Shown here piece by piece: positions 54,402 to 62,666 of a stretch of DNA of 64,000 nucleotides. Position 1 is the first letter of the stretch, and each line of letters begins with the position of its first letter. Below the pieces are notes generated by a model. It was not told the origin of the DNA. It searched no databases and saw only the letters and a program-made list of their open reading frames with translations. Origin of the DNA: Muricoccus roseus (GTDB taxonomy: Bacteria; Pseudomonadota; Alphaproteobacteria; Acetobacterales; Acetobacteraceae); contig NZ_FQZF01000015.1 of assembly GCF_900141905.1 (NCBI RefSeq), positions 62,001 through 126,000 of the forward strand, written 5' to 3'. Both the position numbers and the translations under genes were made by a program.

Positions 54402-55391
54402 ATGCAGAAGACCACCCGCCGCGGCATTGCCGCGTACGGCCTTGCCCTCCTGGCCGCCCCGCGCCTGGCCCTGGGCCAGGGTGCGGCTTTCCCGAGCCGG
54501 CCCATCACCATGGTGATCCCCTTCGCGCCGGGCGGCCCCACCGACATCGTGGGCCGCCTGATGGCGGAGGCGATGACGAAGGAGATTGGACAGCCCGTGG
54601 TCGTCGAGAACACGACCGGCGCGGGTGGCACGCTCGGGGCCCAGCGCGTCGCGACGGCGCGGCCGGATGGCTACACGGTCCTGCTGCACCATATCGGCAT
54701 GGGGGTCATCCCCACCATGTACCGCCGGCTCTCCTATGACCCCGTGAACGGCTTCGAGCCGCTGGGTCTGGTGACCGAGGTGCCGATGACGCTGGTGACG
54801 CGGAAGGACATTCCCGCGAACAACCTGGCAGAACTCGTGGCCTACATGAAAGCCCAGGGGGACCGCTTCAATCTCGCGGATGCCGGCATCGGCTCCTCCT
54901 CCGCCCTGTGCGGCGCGCTTCTGGCCAATGCCATCGGGGTGAAGCCCACCGTCATCCCCTTCCGTGGCACGGGCCCGGCCATGCAGGAGATCCTGGGCGG
55001 CCGCGTGGACCTGCTCTGCGACCAGACAACCCAGACCACCGAGTATATCCGCGCCGGCCAGGTGAAGGTTTTCGCCACACCCTCCCGCCACCGGATCGCC
55101 ACCCTGCCGGAGATCCCCACCACCACCGAGGCCGGCCTGCCCGGCTTCGAGGTGACGGTCTGGCACGGGCTCTATGCGCCGCGCGGCACGCCGGCCCCAG
55201 TCTGCGCGCGACTCACCCAATCCTTGCAGGCCGCACTACGGGAACCGCGGATCGTGCAGCGCTTCGCCGAGATCGGCACGGCGCCCGTTTCCCAGGCGGA
55301 TGCGACGCCCGAGGCGCACCGGCGCTTCTGGACCGCCGACATCGCCAAGTGGAAGCCGGTCATCGAGGCGACGGCGAGCTTCGCCGACTGA
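54402..55391 (+). CDS. Bug-family (TctC) tripartite tricarboxylate transporter binding protein
   Basis: 329-residue periplasmic binding protein of the Bug/TctC family, very common in Roseomonas and Bordetella. A signal peptide with an Arg pair (MQKTTRRGIAAYGLALLAAP, ending LALGQ; possibly Tat) leads into the family core: RPITMVIPFAPGGPTDIVGR, QPVVVENTTGAGGTLGAQRV, ADGYT-like RPDGYTVLL, FRGTGPAMQEILGGRVDLLC and the usual C-terminal WHGLYAPRGTPAPV. Members bind carboxylates such as citrate, malate or aromatic acids. No TctA/TctB genes are adjacent, normal for this over-expanded family. ATG at 54402 has GGGGAGA six bases upstream. Confidence 0.92.
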   Translation: MQKTTRRGIAAYGLALLAAPRLALGQGAAFPSRPITMVIPFAPGGPTDIVGRLMAEAMTKEIGQPVVVENTTGAGGTLGAQRVATARPDGYTVLLHHIGMGVIPTMYRRLSYDPVNGFEPLGLVTEVPMTLVTRKDIPANNLAELVAYMKAQGDRFNLADAGIGSSSALCGALLANAIGVKPTVIPFRGTGPAMQEILGGRVDLLCDQTTQTTEYIRAGQVKVFATPSRHRIATLPEIPTTTEAGLPGFEVTVWHGLYAPRGTPAPVCARLTQSLQAALREPRIVQRFAEIGTAPVSQADATPEAHRRFWTADIAKWKPVIEATASFAD

Positions 55392-55396
55392 CGCTT

Positions 55397-55432
55397 CGGC
55401 AGGGCATCATCCCCAGCCCTGGTGCCCTGCCG
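55397..55432 (+). terminator. Stem-loop after the Bug-family gene
   Basis: A 10-bp stem (CGGCAGGGCA / TGCCCTGCCG, 16-base loop) begins five bases past the stop. No T-run follows directly (a TTTT occurs about 20 bases later), so termination may be imperfect. Confidence 0.5.
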
Positions 55433-55788
55433 CACCGGTTCCTCACAGGGTTTTCCACAGGCCGATCCAGGCAAAAACCAATGCGCTTCAAGATGATGTG
55501 GGACCGTGCGGAGTCGTCCCCACAGCTTTTCCCACTAAATGCGCTCTCGAATCTGTGAGCAATGCTGCAACGACGAAACGGGGTCAAGGGCACGGGGGCG
55601 GCGGGGCTCCGGGGTGGCCGGGGGGCGCGCCGCATGGCGCGCGGTTGCCAGCCCCCCGCCCACGCGTGTATGGCCCGCGGCCGATCCTTCCCATCCCGCG
55701 CGCCCCACGGCGCCGACCATCCGCGCGCCCCGGCGCGCTCCACCCGCGCGCCCCTGGCGCGACCAGACGACGAACAGGACGCCCCATC
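55433..55788. other. Intergenic region upstream of efp
   Basis: 356 bases with no credible gene. The first 140 bases are less GC-rich than the surroundings and include TTTTCCACA (about 55453), one mismatch from a DnaA box, and a CTTTTCCCA further on. A promoter for efp is expected here but no confident -10/-35 pair can be named. The second half is GC-rich with CGCGCGCC-type palindromes. Confidence 0.45.
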
Positions 55789-56358
55789 ATGGCGAAGATG
55801 CAGGCCAATCAGATGCGCGCCGGCATGGTCATCGAGTTCGAGGGCGCGCGCTACACCGTGCTCAAGCAGAACATCATGATCCCCGGCAAGGGCGCCGCGG
55901 TCATCCAGGTCGAGATGCGCAACATCAAGACCGGCGCGAAGAAGGACCAGCGCTGGCGCACCGCCGACACCGTCGAGCGGCTGACGACCGAGGACAAGGA
56001 GTTCACCTTTTCCTATGCCGAGGGCGACCACCTCGTCCTGATGGATCCGGAGACCTTCGAGCAGACCACCGTCTCCAAGGACATCCTCGGCGACCGCCTT
56101 CCCTTCCTGGTCGAGAACATGACCGTCAACGTCCGCCTCATCGAGGGCGAGCCGGTGGCGATGGAGCTGCCGGACACGGTGACGCTCGAGATCGTCGAGG
56201 CCGATCCGGTGGTGAAGGGCCAGACGGCCTCCTCCTCCTACAAGCCGGCGGTCCTCTCCAACGGTGTGAAGACGATGGTGCCGCCCTTCATCACCGCCGG
56301 CGAGAAGATCGTCGTGCGCACCGAGGACGCCTCCTACCTCGAGCGCGCCAAGGGCTGA
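55789..56358 (+). CDS. efp: Elongation factor P
   Basis: 189-residue translation factor that prevents ribosome stalling at consecutive prolines. Three OB-like domains are recognisable. The modified residue is Lys34 in the loop IMIPGKGAAVIQVEMRN, in the same position as the beta-lysylated Lys34 of E. coli. RWRTADTVERL and the domain-III end TVTLEIVEADPVVKGQTAS and KTMVPPFITAGEKI match the family. The presence of EpmA and EpmB nearby predicts beta-lysylation. It is followed after 13 bases by the suhB-like gene. Its importance here fits the highly proline-rich proteins in the window such as TolA. Confidence 0.97.
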   Translation: MAKMQANQMRAGMVIEFEGARYTVLKQNIMIPGKGAAVIQVEMRNIKTGAKKDQRWRTADTVERLTTEDKEFTFSYAEGDHLVLMDPETFEQTTVSKDILGDRLPFLVENMTVNVRLIEGEPVAMELPDTVTLEIVEADPVVKGQTASSSYKPAVLSNGVKTMVPPFITAGEKIVVRTEDASYLERAKG

Positions 56359-56371
56359 TCAGGAAACCACC

Positions 56372-57241
56372 ATGTCCGGCGCCCAGCCCTCCGCGCGGCT
56401 CTCGCCCGCGCTCACCGTCGTCGTCAACGCCGCCCGCAAGGCCGGGCGGCGCCTGTTGCGCGACTTCGGCGAGGTCGAGAACCTGCAGGTCAGCAGCAAG
56501 GGCCCGGGGGACTTCGTCTCCCAGGCCGACCTGCGCGCCGAGGAGACGCTGCGCGAGGAGCTGCGCCGCGCCCGCCCGGGCTTCGCCTTCCTGATGGAGG
56601 AATCGGGCGAGAGCGGCGAGGCCGATTGGGAATGGCGCTGGGTGGTGGACCCGCTGGACGGCACCACCAACTTCCTGCACGGCATCCCCCAGTGGTGCAT
56701 CTCGGTCGGCATCGAGAAGCGCGTCGCCGACAAGGCGTCGGAGATCATGGCGGGCGTCATCTACAACCCCGCGACCGACGAGCTGTTCTGGGCCGAGAAG
56801 GGCCGCGGCGCCTTCCTCAATGACAAGCGCCTGCGCGTCTCCGGCCGGCGCGAGATGACCAGCGCCCTCTTCGCCACCGGCATCCCCTTCGCCAAGGTGC
56901 CGCAGCGCGCGGAGTTCTCCACCACCCTCGCGCGCCTCATGCCGCAGGTGGCGGGTATCCGCCGCTTCGGCTCTGCGGCGCTCGACCTCGCCTGGGTCGC
57001 GGCCGGGCGGTACGAGGGCTACTGGGAACTCGGCCTGAAGCCCTGGGACTGCGCGGCGGGTATCATCATGGTCAAGGAAGCCGGCGGCTATGTCACCGGC
57101 CCCGGCGACGAGGACCCCTACGCCACCGGCAACATCGTGGCCGGCAACCCCTTCCTGCACCCGAAGCTGCGCGAGGCCGTGGCCGAGGGCATCGCCTATG
57201 TCGCGGAGCGCCGCGGCGAGGCCGCCGCCGGAACGGGCTGA
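56372..57241 (+). CDS. suhB: Inositol monophosphatase family protein (SuhB-like)
   Basis: 289-residue lithium-sensitive phosphatase-fold enzyme. Metal site: LMEEESGE-like region (FAFLMEEESGESGEADWE reads MEESGE), then VVDPLDGTTNFLHGIPQWC with the DPLDGTT motif, and the second motif GSAALDLAWVAAGRYEGYWE with KPWDCAAGIIMVKEAGG. E. coli SuhB also acts in rRNA transcription antitermination. ATG at 56372 has AGGAAACC upstream. Directly downstream of efp (13 bases), so an operon is likely. Confidence 0.93.
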   Translation: MSGAQPSARLSPALTVVVNAARKAGRRLLRDFGEVENLQVSSKGPGDFVSQADLRAEETLREELRRARPGFAFLMEESGESGEADWEWRWVVDPLDGTTNFLHGIPQWCISVGIEKRVADKASEIMAGVIYNPATDELFWAEKGRGAFLNDKRLRVSGRREMTSALFATGIPFAKVPQRAEFSTTLARLMPQVAGIRRFGSAALDLAWVAAGRYEGYWELGLKPWDCAAGIIMVKEAGGYVTGPGDEDPYATGNIVAGNPFLHPKLREAVAEGIAYVAERRGEAAAGTG

Positions 57242-57350
57242 CTCCACGACCCGTTCCGCGGCAGATAGCCCGGCGGGGTGGCGGCCGCCATCGGCCGCGC
57301 CCATACTGCGGGACGGGCCGCTCGGGCCCGCCGACTTGGGACGGGAAGGC

Positions 57351-58547
57351 GTGAGCGGACCTCTCCAGCGCGACGTCGAGGCGGTTGGCCGGATCGAGGC
57401 CGTTCCCACCATCCTCGACGTGATCTGCCGCACGACCGGCATGGGCTTCGCCGCCATCGCCCGCGTCACCGAGGATCGCTGGGTCGCCTGCGCCACGCTC
57501 GATCACATCGGCTTCGGCCTGAGGTCGGGCGGCGAGCTGCGGGTCGATACGACGATCTGTCGCGACATCCACCGGAGCCGCGAGCCCATCGTCATCGACC
57601 ATGTGGCGGAGGACGCGGCCTATTGCGGCCATCCGACGCCGGCGATGTACGGCTTCCAGAGCTACATCTCCGTGCCCATCATTCTGCGGGACGGCAGCTT
57701 CTTCGGCACGCTCTGCGCGATCGACCCGCGCCCCGCCCGCGTGAACAACACCGAGACGATCGGGATGTTCCGCCTCTTCGCGGCGCTGATCACCACCCAT
57801 CTGAACGCCGAGGCGGAACTGGGCCGCGCGCGGGAGGAGCTGTTGCAGCAACGCGCCCTCTCGGAGCTGCGCGAGCAGTTCATCGCGGTGCTGGGTCACG
57901 ATCTGCGCAACCCCGTGGCCTCGGTGGCCTCGGGCGTGCGCCTGCTTCAGCGCTCGGTGCAGGACGAGGCCGGGCGGAACATCCTCGCCCTCATGCAGAG
58001 CAGCATCGTCCGCATGGGCGGGCTGATCGACAATCTGATGGACTTCGCCCGGGCACGGCTCGGCGGTGGGCTGGAGCTGGAGGTTTCGGCGGAGCGGCCC
58101 CTGGGCCCGGTGCTGGAACATGCCGTCGAGGAGCTTCGCGCCGTCCACCCGGGGCGGGCGATCGAGGCTTCGATCGACATCCCCGGGCCGGTGGCGGTGG
58201 ATCAGCCGAGGATCGCCCAGCTGCTCTCCAACCTTCTCGGCAACGCCCTGGCCCATGGCACGCCGGGGGTGCCGGTGCGCGTGGGCGCGACGGCGCGGGA
58301 CGGGCTGTTCTCCCTCTGGGTCGCGAATGGCGGCGCGCCCATCCCGCAGGAGGCACGGGCCGGGCTCTTCCAGCCCTTCTTCCGCGGCGAGGGGCGACCG
58401 ATCGCGCAGGGCCAGGGGCTCGGCCTCGGCCTCTATATCGTCGCCGAGATTGCGCGCATGCATGGCGGCCGGATGGAGCTGGCCTCCGACGAGACGGAAA
58501 CGCGCTTCACCTTCCTGATGCCCCTTCCTCCGGCGCCCCGGCGCTGA
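57351..58547 (+). CDS. Soluble GAF-domain sensor histidine kinase
   Basis: 398 residues with no membrane segments. The N-terminal GAF domain (residues about 15-165; MGFAAIARVTEDRWVACATL, SYISVPIILRDGSFFGTLCA) senses an unknown cytoplasmic ligand. HisKA has the H-box FIAVLGHDLRNPVASVASGV with the phospho-acceptor His; the ATPase domain shows the N-box QLLSNLLGNALAHGTPG and G2-like GQGLGLGLYIVAEIARMHGG, with a weakened G1 box (VANGGAPIP). No response-regulator gene is adjacent, so it is an orphan kinase. Start is GTG at 57351 after GGGAAGGC. Confidence 0.9.
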   Translation: MSGPLQRDVEAVGRIEAVPTILDVICRTTGMGFAAIARVTEDRWVACATLDHIGFGLRSGGELRVDTTICRDIHRSREPIVIDHVAEDAAYCGHPTPAMYGFQSYISVPIILRDGSFFGTLCAIDPRPARVNNTETIGMFRLFAALITTHLNAEAELGRAREELLQQRALSELREQFIAVLGHDLRNPVASVASGVRLLQRSVQDEAGRNILALMQSSIVRMGGLIDNLMDFARARLGGGLELEVSAERPLGPVLEHAVEELRAVHPGRAIEASIDIPGPVAVDQPRIAQLLSNLLGNALAHGTPGVPVRVGATARDGLFSLWVANGGAPIPQEARAGLFQPFFRGEGRPIAQGQGLGLGLYIVAEIARMHGGRMELASDETETRFTFLMPLPPAPRR

Positions 58548-58605
58548 GCGGGGCGCGGAACCCTGCTCGCTTCAAGCCCGTGCCATCCTGGGCTAGCTTG
58601 CGCCC

Positions 58606-59229
58606 GTGACCCCTGCCCCACTCCGCCACCCGGCCGCCGTCGCGGTCCTGGCGCTCCTCCTGGCCGCCGGCCCGGCAAGCCCTCCGGCCCTCGCCCAGGC
58701 GGGGAATCCCGATTCCGCCCCTTCCGCCACCGAGCCGGAGGGGCCTTCCGACCCGCAGGAGGCGCCGCCGAGCCCGGCCGACCTCTCCGCCGCGCCGCGC
58801 CCTTCCCTGCCGGCCGATCTGGCGAGTCTCGGCCTCGGCCCGGATTTCACGCGCCTGCCCATCGGCGGCTGGCGCCTGGGGGGCCGCAGCGGACAGAGCG
58901 AGCCCGACCACGAGGCGCGCCTGGCGATCGAGACGATCGGCCGCTACCTCGCGCAGCAGTCCAGGGGGCGGGTCACCATCATCGCCCAGACCTCCGGCCC
59001 GGCGGACGACCCCTCGGTCGCCCGCCGCACCAGCCTCGCCCGCGCGATCACGGTGAAGTCCTCCCTCGTCCGCGGCGGCCTGGCCGGCACGCGCATCGAT
59101 ATCCGGCCGATGGGCCGGACCGATGAGGAGCTGGACGCGGTGGACATCGTCGCGCCGCCCGCGCCCCGGCCGCGCGAGGCCGCCGCGCCGGCCACCCCCA
59201 CCCCCGCCCCCACCCGCAGAGGCGGCTGA
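58606..59229 (+). CDS. Periplasmic protein at the head of an ExbB/OmpA module
   Basis: 207 residues. A signal peptide (hydrophobic residues about 8-30, ending ALAQ) is followed by a Pro/Ser/Glu-rich linker (30-75) and a small alpha/beta domain: EARLAIETIGRYLAQQSRGR, VTIIAQTSGPADDPSVARR and SLARAITVKSSLVRGGL, a pattern resembling an OmpA-like fold in which the sequence helices and the TIIAQT strand keep their order but the peptidoglycan-binding residues are not evident. It ends in a Pro/Ala tail. Start GTG at 58606. It precedes the MotA/ExbB gene by 5 bases and probably acts with it. Confidence 0.68.
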   Translation: MTPAPLRHPAAVAVLALLLAAGPASPPALAQAGNPDSAPSATEPEGPSDPQEAPPSPADLSAAPRPSLPADLASLGLGPDFTRLPIGGWRLGGRSGQSEPDHEARLAIETIGRYLAQQSRGRVTIIAQTSGPADDPSVARRTSLARAITVKSSLVRGGLAGTRIDIRPMGRTDEELDAVDIVAPPAPRPREAAAPATPTPAPTRRGG

Positions 59230-59234
59230 CCCGC

Positions 59235-60374
59235 ATGACGAGCCCGACCCGCTATCTCCTCCGCATGGCGCTCTTCCTCGTCCTCGTGGCGGTGGTGGGG
59301 GGCCTGCTTTTCGGGGAGCTGCGCCACGCCTTCGCGGTGAACCCGGTGCTGAACGCGCTGATCCTTGGCGTGCTGCTGCTCGGCACGGGCTGGTCCATCC
59401 GGCAGGTGATGCTTCTCAAGCATGAGGTGGATTGGCTGGAGGCCTTCCGCTCGCCCAAGCCGGGGCAACCCGCCCAGCCCGCGCCCCGGCTGCTGGCGCC
59501 CATGGCATCCATGCTGGCCTCCCGCCGATCGGAGCGCCTCTCCCTCTCCACCGGGGCCATGCGGAGCGTGCTGGACGGCATCGCCTCCCGCCTCGACGAG
59601 CAGCGGGAACTGCTCCGCTACATGACGGGCCTGCTGATCTTCCTCGGCCTGCTCGGCACCTTCTGGGGGCTGATCCTGACCATCGGATCGGTCTCGGACG
59701 TTATCCAGAACATGTCCGTCGGCTCGGGCGACGTGACGACGCTGTTCAACCAGCTCAAGAGCGGGCTGGCCCAGCCGCTGCAGGGCATGGGGGTAGCCTT
59801 CTCCTCCTCCATGCTCGGCCTCGCCAGCGCGCTGGTCCTGGGCTTCCTCGACCTGACGGCTGGCCAAGCGCAGACGCGCTTCTACAACGAGCTGGAGGAA
59901 TGGCTGGCGGGCGTCACCCGCCTCTCCTCCGGCGTGCTGGGCGAGGGCGGCGCCGACGGCGGCTCCGTCCCGGCCTATGTGCAGGCGCTGCTGGAGCAGA
60001 CCGCCGAGAACCTGGAGGGGCTACAGCGCATCCTCACCCGCGGGGAGGAGCGCAGCGCGCAATCCGGACGTGCGCTGGAAACGCTCGCCGAGCGGCTTTC
60101 CGTGCTGACAGACCAGATGCGCGCCAGCCAGGTGCTGATGCAGCGCGTGGCCGAGAGCCAGTCCGGCCTCGCCCCCACCCTCCAGCGCCTGGCCGAGGCC
60201 GGGGAGCACGAGGCGGCCTCGCGCGGGCATCTGCGGAACCTGGAACTCTACCTCGCCCGCCTGCTGGAGGAATCCGCCCAGGGGCGGGCGCAGTCCACCC
60301 AGGAGATCCGCTCGGAGATCAAGGTCCTGGCGCGCACGATCGCCGCCCTGGCCGAGGCGCCGCCGCCCTCATGA
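59235..60374 (+). CDS. MotA/TolQ/ExbB-family proton channel with coiled-coil tail
   Basis: 379-residue inner-membrane protein. Four hydrophobic helices: about residues 9-27, 36-56, 131-155 (TGLLIFLGLLGTFWGLILTI) and 183-210 (GMGVAFSSSMLGLASALVLG). The LLGTFWGL and AFSSSMLGLA segments are the proton-path motifs of the MotA/ExbB/TolQ family. From residue 215 to the end the protein is a soluble coiled coil (heptads of Leu and Ala), similar in layout to stator proteins with a cytoplasmic tail. It is followed after 16 bases by its OmpA/MotB-type partner. Widespread in alphaproteobacteria; function not established to my knowledge. Confidence 0.85.
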   Translation: MTSPTRYLLRMALFLVLVAVVGGLLFGELRHAFAVNPVLNALILGVLLLGTGWSIRQVMLLKHEVDWLEAFRSPKPGQPAQPAPRLLAPMASMLASRRSERLSLSTGAMRSVLDGIASRLDEQRELLRYMTGLLIFLGLLGTFWGLILTIGSVSDVIQNMSVGSGDVTTLFNQLKSGLAQPLQGMGVAFSSSMLGLASALVLGFLDLTAGQAQTRFYNELEEWLAGVTRLSSGVLGEGGADGGSVPAYVQALLEQTAENLEGLQRILTRGEERSAQSGRALETLAERLSVLTDQMRASQVLMQRVAESQSGLAPTLQRLAEAGEHEAASRGHLRNLELYLARLLEESAQGRAQSTQEIRSEIKVLARTIAALAEAPPPS

Positions 60375-60390
60375 GGCAGGCGGGCACCCC

Positions 60391-62139
60391 ATGGCGCTAG
60401 GAAGCTCCCGGCGCGGCCAGCGCGAAGGGCTGAATGCCTGGCCCGGCTATGTGGACGCGCTGGCCACGCTGCTCATCATCATCATCTTCGTCCTGCTGGT
60501 CTTCGTGCTGGCCCAGGGCTTCCTCTCCGTCGCCCTCTCCTCGCGCGACCGGGCGCTGGACCGGCTGAACCGGCAGGTGGCGGAGCTGGCGGAACTCCTC
60601 TCCCTCGAACGCGGCAGCGCCGAGGAGCTGCGCGCCGCCCTCGGCCGCGCCCAGGAGGAATCGCGCTCCGCCGCCGCCGAACGCAACGACGCCCGCCGCG
60701 ACCTCGCCGCCCTGCGCGGAGAGGCCGGGCGCAGCGCCACCGCGCGCGACGCGCTGCGCGAGGAACGCGACCGGCTCGCCGCCCGCCTCTCCGATGCCGA
60801 TCTGTCCGCGCGCGGCAACAACGAGCGCATCGCGAGCCTCGAGGCGCGGCTGGCCGAGGCGCTGTCGGGTGCCGAGGCCGCGGGCGCGGACACCGCCCGC
60901 ACGGTCCGCGGCCTGACCGAGACACGCCGCGCCCTTGCCTCCGAGCAGGCCGCCCGGCAAGGCGCCGAGCGCAGCCTGACCGACACCCGCGCCGCGCTGG
61001 AGGCCGCGCGGCGCGAACTGGCCGGGCTGCGCCAGGAGATCGCGCGGCTGGACCAGCAGACCCTGACCGACCGCGGAACCATCGAGGCCCGCCTCTCCGA
61101 CATCGCGCGGCTGAACGAGCAGGTCCGCGCGCTCACGGCCCTGCGCGACCAGGCGGAGCAGCAGGCGCGCAACGCCCTGGCCCGGCTGGGCGAGGAGGAA
61201 GGCCGCCGCCGCGCCGCCGAATCCGCCACGGCCACGGCGGAAACCGGCACCGCCGAGGCCAACGCCGCCCGCGAGGCCGCCGCCCGCGCCGCCACCGAGG
61301 CCAACCGGGCGCGCGAGGCCGCCGAGGCACGATCCGCCGAGGCCCAGCGCGCGCGCCAGGCGGCCGAGACGGCGGTGGCCGAGGCCACCCGCGCCCGCGG
61401 CGCCGCCGAAACCATGCTGGCCGAAGCCAGCCGCGCGGCCCGCACCGAGAACGAGGCCCGGCGCGCCGCCGAGGCGCAGTCGGGCGAGTATGCCCGCCTC
61501 GCCGAAAGCGCCCGTGCCCAGGCCGCCCTCCTGGCGCAGCAGCTCGACGCACTTCGCGCCGAGCTCCGCCGCGTCGCCGCCGCCCTGGACGCCCAGGAGG
61601 CCCAGGACCGCGAGAAGGACGCGCAGATCGCCAATCTCGGCCAACGCCTGAACGCCGCCCTCGCCGCGCGGGTGGAGGAGCTGCAGCGCTACCGCTCGGA
61701 CTTCTTCGGCCGGCTGCGGGACGTGCTGGGCGACCGCCCCGAAATCCGCGTCGTGGGCGACCGCTTCGTCTTCCAGTCCGAGGTGCTCTTCCCCATCGGC
61801 AGCGCCGAACTGTCCGACACCGGGCGCGAACAGATCGCCGATGTCACGCGGCTGCTCATCGACATCGCGCAGCGCATCCCGGAAGGCACGAACTGGGTGC
61901 TGCGGGTGGACGGCCACGCCGACAACTCCCCCATCCGCCCTGGGGCGCGCTACGCCACGAACTGGGAACTCTCCTCGGCCCGCGCCATCGCGGTGGCGCA
62001 GCTGATGATCCAGAACGGCCTTCCCGCGAACCGGGTCGCCGCCACCGCCTTCGGCGAGTTCCAGCCGATCGACACGGCGGATACGCCCGTGGCCCGGGCG
62101 CGCAACCGGCGCATCGAGCTGCGTCTGACTGACCGGTGA
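60391..62139 (+). CDS. MotB/OmpA-domain peptidoglycan-binding protein with long coiled coil
   Basis: 582 residues. One N-terminal helix (about 23-48) begins NAWPGYVDALATLLIIIIF, where Asp22 sits like the proton-binding Asp of MotB. Residues about 50-430 form an Ala/Arg/Glu coiled coil; residues 289-358 are five 14-residue repeats of the form EAxRAREAAExxxA. The C-terminal OmpA domain (FQSEVLFPIGSAELSDTGRE, LRVDGHADNSPI, NWELSSARAIAVAQLM, RARNRRIELRL) binds peptidoglycan. Together with the ExbB-like protein it would form a proton-driven complex spanning from the inner membrane to the wall. ATG at 60391 is the only good start. Confidence 0.85.
   Translation: MALGSSRRGQREGLNAWPGYVDALATLLIIIIFVLLVFVLAQGFLSVALSSRDRALDRLNRQVAELAELLSLERGSAEELRAALGRAQEESRSAAAERNDARRDLAALRGEAGRSATARDALREERDRLAARLSDADLSARGNNERIASLEARLAEALSGAEAAGADTARTVRGLTETRRALASEQAARQGAERSLTDTRAALEAARRELAGLRQEIARLDQQTLTDRGTIEARLSDIARLNEQVRALTALRDQAEQQARNALARLGEEEGRRRAAESATATAETGTAEANAAREAAARAATEANRAREAAEARSAEAQRARQAAETAVAEATRARGAAETMLAEASRAARTENEARRAAEAQSGEYARLAESARAQAALLAQQLDALRAELRRVAAALDAQEAQDREKDAQIANLGQRLNAALAARVEELQRYRSDFFGRLRDVLGDRPEIRVVGDRFVFQSEVLFPIGSAELSDTGREQIADVTRLLIDIAQRIPEGTNWVLRVDGHADNSPIRPGARYATNWELSSARAIAVAQLMIQNGLPANRVAATAFGEFQPIDTADTPVARARNRRIELRLTDR
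61255..61464 (+). repeat. 42-bp tandem repeat encoding five 14-residue coiled-coil units
   Basis: GAGGCC or GAAGCC recurs at 61255, 61297, 61339, 61381 and 61423, exactly 42 bases apart. The encoded units are EANAAREAAARAAT, EANRAREAAEARSA, EAQRARQAAETAVA, EATRARGAAETMLA and a diverged EASRAARTENEARR. A 14-residue unit is two heptads, compatible with a regular coiled coil, and suggests growth by internal duplication. Confidence 0.8.
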
Positions 62140-62146
62140 TTCCGGG

Positions 62147-62395
62147 GTTCTGGGCTGACGGTTTGTCCCGGGGAGAGGAAGAAGGAATTCTTCCTCTCCC
62201 CGGGCCCCTCACCATCATCTTCTTTTAGGAATTTGGAATCACTCGGCTCACGGTGCGCCTCGGGTCACGGACCCGAGGCGCCTGCAAAGGCAGAAGAGGC
62301 GCCCCAACCAGAGCCCCCTTGATCCGGGGCATCCACGGCAGTCAGACGGGGTTCCAAGGGCCTCAGGCCCTTGGCGGGTAAAGGGTGGAGTCCTT
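62147..62395 (-). repeat. Hairpin-mosaic dispersed repeat, copy 7 (reverse orientation, covarying)
   Basis: Read on the minus strand it has a degenerate first hairpin, CCAAGGGCC, the GTCTGACTGCCGTGGAT spacer, then a 12-bp stem GCGCCTCGGGTC / GACCCGAGGCGC (62255-62281), and GGGGAGAGGAAGAA, ending in the terminal motif GTTCTGGGCTGACGG (as read on the plus strand from 62147). The third stem differs from copy 1 (GCCTGAGGTC) at two positions on each arm, and both changes keep pairing. The GTCGAAGGC hairpin is absent. It lies eight bases past the OmpA-module stop. Confidence 0.85.
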
Positions 62396-62426
62396 CTCAG
62401 GCCCGGCGAAGGACGGGAGCCGCGCG

Positions 62427-62666
62427 ATGAAGCCCGAAGACGCTGCCGCCGTTGCCGCTAGGAATGCCGAGGAAGTGGAGCGCGCCAAGCAGGCGGATAA
62501 GCCCGGTGTGCTCGGCGACACGGCCACGCAGATGGACAGCCTGGATACGGTGCTCCACCTCGCCAGCGATGTCGGGGGCTTCCTCTGGGACGGCGCCTGC
62601 ACCATGGGGCGCGGCGTCGGCGCGGTGTGCGAGGCGGTGGACAGCGTGATCCCGAAGCTGGACTAG
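62427..62666 (+). CDS. Hypothetical small protein, 79 residues
   Basis: Residues 1-30 are charged and helical (MKPEDAAAVAARNAEEVER then AKQADKPGVLGDTATQMDSL), the rest is amphipathic with HLASDVGGFLWDGACTMGRG and VGAVCEAVDSVIPKLD. Two cysteines. No signal peptide or known domain. ATG at 62427 has GGGAG eight bases upstream; an in-frame TTG at 62385 would start inside the dispersed repeat and is rejected. Its stop shares the CTAG with the convergent DUF1491 gene. Confidence 0.6.
   Translation: MKPEDAAAVAARNAEEVERAKQADKPGVLGDTATQMDSLDTVLHLASDVGGFLWDGACTMGRGVGAVCEAVDSVIPKLD

Noticed and set aside
55453-55461. DnaA box / replication origin near TTTTCCACA
   Set aside because: A single imperfect box without a cluster, AT-rich unwinding region, or dnaA, gidA or parAB genes nearby.
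58606-62139. Zorya-type anti-phage system
   Set aside because: ZorA/ZorB-like layout is present, but no ZorC, ZorD, ZorE or nuclease/helicase gene is near; suhB and efp upstream look like a housekeeping setting.
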